Of a stretch of 64,000 nt of DNA, positions 57,730-64,000 are shown in pieces. How positions within the stretch are numbered: the first letter of the stretch is position 1; each line of letters begins with the position of its first letter. The position numbers were made by a program, and so were the translations under genes. This DNA is from Natrinema sp. HArc-T2 (GTDB lineage: Archaea; Halobacteriota; Halobacteria; Halobacteriales; Natrialbaceae): NCBI RefSeq assembly GCF_041821085.1, contig NZ_JBGUAZ010000001.1, positions 620,001 to 684,000 on the forward strand, in the 5' to 3' direction. Below the pieces are notes generated by a model, which saw only the letters and a program-made list of their open reading frames with translations, was not told where the DNA came from and searched no databases.

Positions 57730-58905
57730 TTAGTCGTCGGCCGTTTCTGTGTCCGCTTTCTCACCCAGCACTTCCTCGCGATGCTCGTCGAGCAGCGGCG
57801 CGCGACCGCGAGGCTTGGGGTTGGTCTCGGTCATCTTGATCGGGTTGCCCGCGATCTCGACGTCCGTGTCGGCACCAGGCTGTTCGACCGGCACGAGCAT
57901 GTCTCGCGTGTGGACGTGCGGGTCGTCGAAGATCTCCTCGGTGGTCTGGACCGGCGCGGCGGGCACACGACCCTCGAGTTTGTCGACGAGTTCGTCGTTG
58001 GTCTGTGCGCGAGTCCACTCGGCGATCTCCTCGCGCAGTGCGTCGCGGTGCTCTAAGCGCTCGGGCGTCGTGGGGTAGTCCTCGGCGAGATCCTCGCGAT
58101 CCATCACGTCGCACAGTTCCGCCCAGTGGTTGTTGTTGAACGCGGCGATGACGGCGTAGCCGTCGTCGGTCTCGAAGGCGTTGTAGGGGAACAGCGTCGG
58201 GTGGGAGTTACCCCGGCGGGTGGGGGCGTCGCCGGTGTACGACTGCTGGTAGATGGCCCGCTCGGTGAAGCTGATCATCGAGTCGTACATGCCGGTGTCG
58301 ACGTACTGGCCTTCGCCGGTCTGTTCGCGGTGGTTGACCGCAGCCAGAATGCCGATACAGTTCAGCGTCGCGGTAAAGAGGTCGCCGACGCCGGGGCCGG
58401 TCTTCGTCGGCGGGCCGTCGGGCTGGCCGGTGGTCTCCATGACGCCACCGAGCGCCTGCGCGATGAGGTCGAAAGAGGGCTGGCCCTGCCGATCAGTTTC
58501 GCCCGTGCGCGGGTCACCGAACCCACGGATCGAGGAGTAGATGATGTCCTCGTTGTACTCTGTGAGCGTCTCGTAGCCCAGGCCGTACTTCTCCATCGTA
58601 CCCGAGCGGTAGTTCTCGACGACGATGTCGGCTTCCTCGACCAGCGAGAGGAAGTCCTCGCGATCCTCTTCCTCGCGGAAGTTCAGCTCAATGCTCTTCT
58701 TGCCGCGATTGACGCTCTGGAAGTAGCCACCGTAGGCCTCCTCCTCGGAGTCGTCGACGAACGGCGGGTTCGACCGGATCATGTCACCGCCGGGACGTTC
58801 GATCTTGACGACATCCGCACCGAGGTCCGCGAGTAGCATCGTGCAGTACGGCCCAGCCAGCACCTGGGTCAGATCTAGCACGCGAAGGTTGGAAAGTGCT
58901 CCCAT
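57730..58905 (-). CDS. mct: succinyl-CoA:mesaconate CoA-transferase
   Basis: 391 residues from ATG 58905 (MGALSNLRVLDLTQVLAGPY, the family III CoA-transferase opening). Activates mesaconate to mesaconyl-CoA in the methylaspartate cycle. The catalytic Asp is Asp146 in GQPSFDLIAQALGG. The link to mesaconate rests on its position divergent from mamA-mamB-mal-mch; the family alone also includes other acids. Confidence 0.9.
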   Translation of the reverse strand: MGALSNLRVLDLTQVLAGPYCTMLLADLGADVVKIERPGGDMIRSNPPFVDDSEEEAYGGYFQSVNRGKKSIELNFREEEDREDFLSLVEEADIVVENYRSGTMEKYGLGYETLTEYNEDIIYSSIRGFGDPRTGETDRQGQPSFDLIAQALGGVMETTGQPDGPPTKTGPGVGDLFTATLNCIGILAAVNHREQTGEGQYVDTGMYDSMISFTERAIYQQSYTGDAPTRRGNSHPTLFPYNAFETDDGYAVIAAFNNNHWAELCDVMDREDLAEDYPTTPERLEHRDALREEIAEWTRAQTNDELVDKLEGRVPAAPVQTTEEIFDDPHVHTRDMLVPVEQPGADTDVEIAGNPIKMTETNPKPRGRAPLLDEHREEVLGEKADTETADD

Positions 58906-59048
58906 GTCTGTACGCCCTCTTACGAAACCATCCCCAAAACCCTTACCATCGATCATGAAGTTGAAACCATGTGCCACGACCAGTGCGAACACTCACCATT
59001 GGGACACTCATAGGATGTTTAAAGAATATTATCATGGAAGATCATTAA

Positions 59049-59056
59049 GTTTATAC
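59049..59056 (+). promoter_or_regulatory. TATA box of the mam operon
   Basis: GTTTATAC centred about 31 nt before ATG 59083 and only 16 nt before ATG 59068, so the mRNA should start after 59068. This favours 59083 as the real start of mamA. Confidence 0.6.
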
Positions 59057-59082
59057 CCGAGTTCCTCATGGTTCTCAATACG

Positions 59083-59523
59083 ATGTCCCAAACGGTCGTC
59101 CTCGGCGTGATTGGCTCCGATGCCCACGTCGTTGGCATCACAATCTTAGAGCAAGCCTTCAGCGCAGCCGGCTTTGATGTCGTGAACCTCGGCGTCCAGA
59201 CCTCCCAGGAGGAGTTCGCCGAAGCCGCGGTAGCCCACGACGCACAGGCTGTACTCGTTTCCTCGCTCTACGGCCACGCCGAGCAGGACTGCCAGGGATT
59301 CCATACCGTCCTCGACGAGGCGGGCGTCGATGCCGTCAGCTACATCGGCGGCAACCTCGCTGTCGGACAGGACGACTTCGAGCAAACCCGGAAGACGTTC
59401 CGGGAGCTCGGCTTCGATCGCGTCTTCGACTCCGAAACCGACCCCGAAGACGCGATTGCTGCGCTGCGCGAAGACCTCGAGATCACTCCGACTGAGTCGG
59501 AACGCGCAACTATTAGTTCTTAG
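59083..59523 (+). CDS. mamA: glutamate mutase small (cobalamin-binding) subunit
   Basis: 146 residues. With MamB it converts L-glutamate to (2S,3S)-3-methylaspartate by a B12 radical mechanism. Cobalamin motif D-x-H-x2-G (Asp13, His15, Gly18) in IGSDAHVVGITI, plus SSLYGHAEQD and YIGGNL. Start chosen by TATA spacing and because homologues begin here. First gene of the operon mamA-mamB-mal-mch-citE; 8 nt to mamB. Confidence 0.95.
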   Translation: MSQTVVLGVIGSDAHVVGITILEQAFSAAGFDVVNLGVQTSQEEFAEAAVAHDAQAVLVSSLYGHAEQDCQGFHTVLDEAGVDAVSYIGGNLAVGQDDFEQTRKTFRELGFDRVFDSETDPEDAIAALREDLEITPTESERATISS

Positions 59524-59531
59524 ATGTCTAG

Positions 59532-60971
59532 ATGATACGAGACGAACGCATACCATCCGACGAGCTACAGCGTATCGACGAAGAGATTCGGTCGAACTGG
59601 CCGACGGGGGCAGACGTCGACTTCGAAGAAGCGATCGAGTACCACGAATCGCTCCCCGAACACAAGCGATTCGCCGACGTCCTCGAGTCGGCGGACAAGC
59701 CGCTACTCCAGCCCCGAGCCGGTGTGCCCCGGCTCGACGACCAGATCGAACTCCTCGAATACCTTCATCAAGAGGGCCAGGCCGATCTGCTGCCGACCAC
59801 CATCGACTCGTACACGCGTGACAACGAGTACGAGAAGGCCCAGCAGGGCTTAGAAAAAGCCCGCGAAACCGGCGACGACACCCTGAACGGCTTCCCAGCC
59901 GTCAACCACGGCGTCGAGGGCTGCCGGAAACTGATCGACGCGATCGACGCGCCGATCGAGGTCCGTCACGGCACGCCGGACGCCCGGCTGCTCGCGGCGA
60001 TCACCTTCGCCGGCGGCTTCCAGAGCTTCGAGGGGGGCCCGATCTCTTACAACATTCCGTACACCAAACGCCACGGGCTCGAGGAGACCATCAAGCGGTG
60101 GCAGTTCGTCGACCGCCTTGCGGGAGCGTACACCGAACGTGGCATCCGCATCAACCGCGAGCCGTTCGGCCCGTTGACCGGCACGCTGGTGCCGCCGTCG
60201 ATCGCGATCGCGATCGGGATCGTCGAGGGGCAGCTAGCGGCGACCCAGGGCGTCCGGTCGATCACGCTCGGCTACGGACAGGTCGGCAACGTCGTGCAAG
60301 ACGTCGCCGCCCTGCAGGCGCTTCGGAAACTCGCGAACGAGTACCTGCCAGACGAGGTCGTCGTCACCACCGTCTTCCACGAGTGGATGGGCGGGTTCCC
60401 GCCGGACGAGGCCCGCGCGAACGGCGTCATCAGCCTCGGCGGGATGACCGCTGCCATCGCCCAGCCCGATAAGGTCATCACCAAGTCGCCCCAGGAGTTC
60501 CAGGGGGTCCCGACCAAGGAGGCGAACGCCTCGGGCCTGCGCACCACGCGCCAGGTCATCGACATGGCCATCGAGCAGAAGATCGACATCGACGGCATCG
60601 AGGAGGAACAGGAACTCATCGAGCGCGAAACCCGCTGTCTGATGGATACGATCTTCGAACACGGCGACGGCGACGTCGTCCAGGGGACGCTCAAGGCATT
60701 CGACTCCGGGGCACTCGACGTGCCCTTCGCCCCCAGCGACAGTGCGAAAGGGGCCGTGCTCCCGGCTCGAGACGACGACGGTCGCGTCCGCATCTTCGAG
60801 TGGGCCGACCTCGCGATGGACGACGATATCAAAGAGATTCACAAAGCGCGACTGTCCCAGCGTGCCGACACCGAGGGGCGCAAACAGTCGTTCCGGATGG
60901 TTGCAGACGACGTCGACGCGATCAGCGACGGCAAACTCATCGGTCGCCCCCAGGGCGACGTGAAACTATGA
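59532..60971 (+). CDS. mamB: glutamate mutase large (epsilon) subunit
   Basis: 479 residues, catalytic TIM-barrel subunit. VRHGTPDARLLAAITFAGG, ESFEGGPISYNIPYTKR-type segment (FQSFEGGPISYNIPYTK), RINREPFGPLTGTLVPPS and MGGFPPDEARANGV are characteristic of GlmE. The stop overlaps the mal start (ATGA), so the two are translationally coupled. In the methylaspartate cycle it starts the rearrangement of the glutamate skeleton. Confidence 0.96.
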   Translation: MIRDERIPSDELQRIDEEIRSNWPTGADVDFEEAIEYHESLPEHKRFADVLESADKPLLQPRAGVPRLDDQIELLEYLHQEGQADLLPTTIDSYTRDNEYEKAQQGLEKARETGDDTLNGFPAVNHGVEGCRKLIDAIDAPIEVRHGTPDARLLAAITFAGGFQSFEGGPISYNIPYTKRHGLEETIKRWQFVDRLAGAYTERGIRINREPFGPLTGTLVPPSIAIAIGIVEGQLAATQGVRSITLGYGQVGNVVQDVAALQALRKLANEYLPDEVVVTTVFHEWMGGFPPDEARANGVISLGGMTAAIAQPDKVITKSPQEFQGVPTKEANASGLRTTRQVIDMAIEQKIDIDGIEEEQELIERETRCLMDTIFEHGDGDVVQGTLKAFDSGALDVPFAPSDSAKGAVLPARDDDGRVRIFEWADLAMDDDIKEIHKARLSQRADTEGRKQSFRMVADDVDAISDGKLIGRPQGDVKL

Positions 60972-62242
60972 ATATTACAGGCATATACGCAACGCCCGGC
61001 TACTCCGGGTTCTTCTTCGACGACCAGCGCGCGATCAAGCAGGGAGCAGAGCACGACGGCTTCACCTACGAGGGTGAGCCGGTCACCGACGGCTTCGACG
61101 AGATTCGCCAGGCCGGCGAGTCGATCATCGTCGACGTCGAACTCGAAGACGGGACCGTCGCTCGCGGCGACTGTGCTGCGGTCCAGTACTCCGGTGCCGG
61201 CGGGCGCGACCCGCTATTCAAGGCCGAGGAGTACGCCCCCGTCATCGAGGGCCCCGTCGCCGCCGAACTCGAGGGCCGCGATGCGACTGACTTCCTCGAC
61301 AACGCCGAGTTGCTCGAAGAGATGGAAGTCGACGGCGACCGCCTGCACACGGCGATCCGCTACGGCGTCTCACAGGCGCTACTCGGCGCAGCCGCCGAAG
61401 CCGAGAACACGACGAAGACGGACGTCATGGCCGACGCGCTGGGCACCGAGCCCGCGACGGAGCCGGTCCCCGTGTTCGGTCAATCCGGCGACGACCGCTA
61501 CACCAACACCGAGAAGATGTTCATCAAGGGCGTGCCGGTCTTGCCCCACGCGCTCATCAATAGCGTCGAGAAGATCGGCGAGAACGGCGAAACGCTGCTC
61601 GAGTACGTCGAGTGGCTCGTCGAGCGCTCGCAGGAGCTGGGTCCAGAAGACTACGATCCGCGCTTCCATATCGACGTCTACGGGATGATCGGCGAGATAT
61701 TCGGCGCGCCGTACGACCGCGATGAAGTGGTCGACTACTTCGCGGCGCTCGAGGAAGCCGCCGCACCGTACCCGATCCAGATCGAGGGGCCGATGGACGT
61801 CGGCAACCGCGCCGATCAGATCGATGCGATGGTCGAACTCCGCGAAGGGCTTGCCGAGGCCAATGTCGACGTCGACATCGTCGCCGACGAGTGGTGTAAC
61901 ACGTTCGAGGACGTGCAGGCGTTCGTCGACGCCGGCGCGGCCGACCTCGTGCAGGTGAAGACACCCGACCTCGGTGGCATCCACCGTAGCGGACAGGCGG
62001 TTCGCTACTGCGAGGGCACCGACACGCGGGCCTACCTCGGTGGGACCTGCAACGAGACGGAAACCTCCGCGCGTGCCTGCGCCCACGTCGCGCTCGCGAC
62101 GAACGCCGCGCAGGTGCTCGCAAAGCCCGGTATGGGCTTCGACGAGGGGTACATGATCGTCGAAAACGAGATGCGACGAACGATCGCGCGACGAGCACGC
62201 AACCAGCCACAACAGACTGACGAGGTGACTGCAGATGACTGA
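60968..62242 (+). CDS. mal: methylaspartate ammonia-lyase
   Basis: 424 residues, enolase superfamily. Eliminates ammonia from 3-methylaspartate to give mesaconate. FHIDVYGMIG carries the catalytic His and a metal Asp, IEGPMD and VADEWCNT the other metal ligands, and VQVKTPDLGGIH the catalytic Lys. ATG 60968 overlaps mamB by 4 nt; a much longer upstream frame lies within mamB. The end overlaps mch by 8 nt. Confidence 0.96.
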   Translation: MNITGIYATPGYSGFFFDDQRAIKQGAEHDGFTYEGEPVTDGFDEIRQAGESIIVDVELEDGTVARGDCAAVQYSGAGGRDPLFKAEEYAPVIEGPVAAELEGRDATDFLDNAELLEEMEVDGDRLHTAIRYGVSQALLGAAAEAENTTKTDVMADALGTEPATEPVPVFGQSGDDRYTNTEKMFIKGVPVLPHALINSVEKIGENGETLLEYVEWLVERSQELGPEDYDPRFHIDVYGMIGEIFGAPYDRDEVVDYFAALEEAAAPYPIQIEGPMDVGNRADQIDAMVELREGLAEANVDVDIVADEWCNTFEDVQAFVDAGAADLVQVKTPDLGGIHRSGQAVRYCEGTDTRAYLGGTCNETETSARACAHVALATNAAQVLAKPGMGFDEGYMIVENEMRRTIARRARNQPQQTDEVTADD

Positions 62243-63299
62243 TTGGACTGATCCCGACACGTTCGCACAGGCACTCGAGCAAGTCGAGACTAAAGAGAAG
62301 GGCAACTGCTTCGAGGACTTCGAAGAAGGCGACATCATCGAGCACGACCCCGGCCTGACGCTCACCCAGTTCGGCAACGAACAGTGGATGGGCCAGACGC
62401 TCAACCACGACCCCGCCTACTGGCGCACCGACGCCGCCGAAGCACGGGGCTTCGAGGAGCCGCCGGTCCACCCCGACTACCTGACCGCCGCGACGCTCGG
62501 TATCACCGTCGAGGACCTCAGTGAGAAAGGCGGCTACTTCCTCGGTCGCACCGACGTTCGCTTCCCCAACGCGCCGGTCTACACGGGAACCGAACTCCAC
62601 GTCGAGAGCGAGGTCGTCAACCGCGCCACCTCGAGTTCCCGACCCGAGTACGGCATCGTCTCCTGGCGCACTCGCGGCAAAGACGCCGAAACCGGCGAGG
62701 TGCTGTGTTCCTACGAGCGTACGAACATGATCCCGCGTCGCGAACCCGTCGCCACCGACGGGAGCGGTGCCGCCGCTGCCGAGGAGGAAGACGACGGACC
62801 CGAACTCCCCGACGAGTTCATTACCCCTGAAGGTGGCTACTTCGAGGACTTCGTCGCCGCACTCGAGGACGCCGACGACGAAAACGCCGCCGTCGCCTAC
62901 CGCCACGAACGCGGTCGCACGCAGGACGACGTGACCGTCGCCTCGCTGCCGCTGGCGACGCTCAACACGGCCAAACAGCACCACAACGTCGACGTGATGT
63001 CCGACTCGCCGTCCGGCGACATCGTCACCTACGGCGACGTGACCCGCTCGACGGCGCTCGGCCACGCCCGCTCCGACGAGCAGACCTGGCGCGAGGTCGG
63101 CTTCGACGACGAATCGTTCCACACGTTCGTCGCCGTCGGCGACACCGTCTACGCCTTTACGCGCGTCATCGAGGCCGAAGACGACGCCTCGAGCGACGAG
63201 GCCGGCATCGTCACCTTCGAACACATCGCGTTCAATCAGGACGACGAACCTGTCTATTCGGGGACACGAACCGCCGAGATTCGAAAGCGTTCTAACTAA
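62235..63299 (+). CDS. mch: mesaconyl-CoA hydratase
   Basis: 354 residues, two MaoC-like hot-dog domains. Hydrates mesaconyl-CoA to beta-methylmalyl-CoA. GNCFEDFEEGDIIEHDPGLT opens the first domain, with VHPDYLTAATLG; the second has GGYFEDFVAALEDADDEN and TYGDVTRSTALGHARSD. Overlaps mal by 8 nt and is followed after 32 nt by the lyase. Confidence 0.94.
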   Translation: MTDWTDPDTFAQALEQVETKEKGNCFEDFEEGDIIEHDPGLTLTQFGNEQWMGQTLNHDPAYWRTDAAEARGFEEPPVHPDYLTAATLGITVEDLSEKGGYFLGRTDVRFPNAPVYTGTELHVESEVVNRATSSSRPEYGIVSWRTRGKDAETGEVLCSYERTNMIPRREPVATDGSGAAAAEEEDDGPELPDEFITPEGGYFEDFVAALEDADDENAAVAYRHERGRTQDDVTVASLPLATLNTAKQHHNVDVMSDSPSGDIVTYGDVTRSTALGHARSDEQTWREVGFDDESFHTFVAVGDTVYAFTRVIEAEDDASSDEAGIVTFEHIAFNQDDEPVYSGTRTAEIRKRSN

Positions 63300-63331
63300 C
63301 ACGATCGAACATCATAAACGAATTCAGACAC

Positions 63332-64000
63332 ATGACTGACGACATTCGACTCTGCCGTACGTTCCAGACTGCACCGGCCGCCGTTCCGAAAGACGACTCC
63401 GCGAAGTATCTGCGCTCGGGCCTCGAGGCCGAGGGCTTCCAGGCCCCCGACTGGCTCGTCCCCGACATGGAAGACGGCACCGCGCCGAACATGAAAGACG
63501 AGGGCCTCGAGAACACGATCGATCTCGTCCCCGACTATGACTTCCCTGGCGAGATCTGGCCCCGCGTCGAGTGGAGCTACGAGGACGCCTCCTTCCGCGA
63601 CCGCGGTCGCGAACAGATCGACCAGCTCGTGGGCGAGATCGGTGACGAAATCGAAGGCGTCGTCGTCCCCAAAGTCGGTCGCGTCGAGGACGTCAAACGC
63701 GCCGCCGAAGCCGTCGCGGAAGCAGAGGCCGAACACGGCTACGCCGACGGCTCGATCAAACTCTCGATCATCGTCGAGACCGGTCGCGCCCGCTCGGATC
63801 TCCGCGAAATCTCGAAATTCGGCGAGGAGTCCCGACTGACCGCGCTCGTCTTCGGTCCCGTCGACTACGCCGCCGAACTCGGTGCGCGAGACCTCGGCGA
63901 CGGTCGCCCGCGCTGGGACGGCCTGCTCGAGGCCCTCTCGAACGAAGCCAGCGCCGCCGACCTGCTCTGTATTGGCGGTCCCTTCGACGACCTGTTCAAG
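63332..64000 (+). CDS. citE: CitE-type beta-methylmalyl-CoA lyase (3' end missing)
   Basis: 223 codons are visible and the frame is still open at the window end. Expected to split beta-methylmalyl-CoA into propionyl-CoA and glyoxylate. ATG 63332 begins MTDDIRLCRTFQTAPAAV; PDMEDGTAPNMKDEG, VVVPKVGRVEDVKRA and SIIVETGRARSDL are the aldol-lyase (citrate lyase beta) core motifs with the metal and CoA-contact residues. Fifth gene of the methylaspartate operon. Confidence 0.93.
   Translation, partial: MTDDIRLCRTFQTAPAAVPKDDSAKYLRSGLEAEGFQAPDWLVPDMEDGTAPNMKDEGLENTIDLVPDYDFPGEIWPRVEWSYEDASFRDRGREQIDQLVGEIGDEIEGVVVPKVGRVEDVKRAAEAVAEAEAEHGYADGSIKLSIIVETGRARSDLREISKFGEESRLTALVFGPVDYAAELGARDLGDGRPRWDGLLEALSNEASAADLLCIGGPFDDLFK

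Noticed and set aside
57396-57764. 122-codon minus-strand frame upstream of the DUF5785-type gene
   Set aside because: The first about 95 residues have non-coding composition; only its last 28 codons are retained as a weak candidate.
61557-63302. 581-codon minus-strand frame over mal and mch
   Set aside because: Antisense shadow of two certain genes.

Overview
The window is chromosomal DNA of a haloarchaeon (class Halobacteria). The signs are high GC, very acidic predicted proteins, TATA boxes about 27 nt upstream of start codons (leaderless mRNAs), and families confined to or typical of haloarchaea: HalX response regulator, HTH_10 regulator, PibD-type pilin-like proteins and a methylaspartate-cycle operon. 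That cycle points to a Natrialba/Haloterrigena/Natrinema/Haloarcula-type organism, but the genus cannot be fixed from this sequence. There is no rRNA, CRISPR array, prophage or intact insertion sequence.

Layout. 1-5656 (+): end of a chemotaxis operon cheA (truncated by the window edge)-cheC-tandem cheC-cheD-cheR, with mostly overlapping or nearly abutting genes. 5734-6912 (+): a protein with a degenerate HsdR-N-like nuclease domain. 6916-15631 (-): a type IV pilus-like operon of one secretion ATPase with a very long acidic tail, one double-domain TadC/GspF membrane protein and five small pilin-like proteins. 15632-18687: tRNA-Arg(CCT) with a tRNA 3' fragment beside it, tatA, peroxiredoxin, HD hydrolase and two small membrane proteins. 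18772-22277 (-): sdhCDBA. 22471-27742: M14-type deacylase, GNAT with zinc ribbon, polysaccharide flippase, and an ATP-grasp enzyme fused to a retropepsin-like domain. 28217-38678: katG, a striking pentad-repeat/PRC-barrel protein, an AlkA-type glycosylase, an orphan SdhA-like flavoprotein, a Zn/Cd-type P-type ATPase, a small CxxC protein and a Cys-cluster HTH_10 regulator. 38772-45951: fatty-acid oxidation genes (two acyl-CoA dehydrogenases, a HAD-enoyl hydratase fusion), a HalX regulator, cupin, NikR and a creatininase-family protein. 46708-53424: membrane and stress proteins, O-methyltransferase, dUTPase-like protein, UspA, HTTM protein and a broken DCC thioredoxin-like gene. 53597-57363 (-): tRNA-Thr(TGT), GNAT, pgk, CBS protein, archaeal GTP cyclohydrolase III and a small DUF5785-type protein. 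57730-64000: the methylaspartate cycle: mct on the minus strand diverging from mamA-mamB-mal-mch-citE-type lyase, the last cut by the window edge.

Together the sdh operon, the beta-oxidation genes and the methylaspartate cluster describe growth on acetyl-CoA-generating substrates: acyl-CoA is oxidised to acetyl-CoA, and acetyl-CoA is assimilated through glutamate, methylaspartate, mesaconate and mesaconyl-CoA to glyoxylate and propionyl-CoA. The most unusual items are a protein with about 38 consecutive five-residue repeats (30805-31374), a dispersed palindromic intergenic repeat whose hairpin arms change sequence between copies while staying complementary (15873, 16693, 48724, 51440), a second palindromic element lying inside a partial copy of it (48866-48951), and linear-motif arrays in the acidic tails of CheA and the pilus ATPase.
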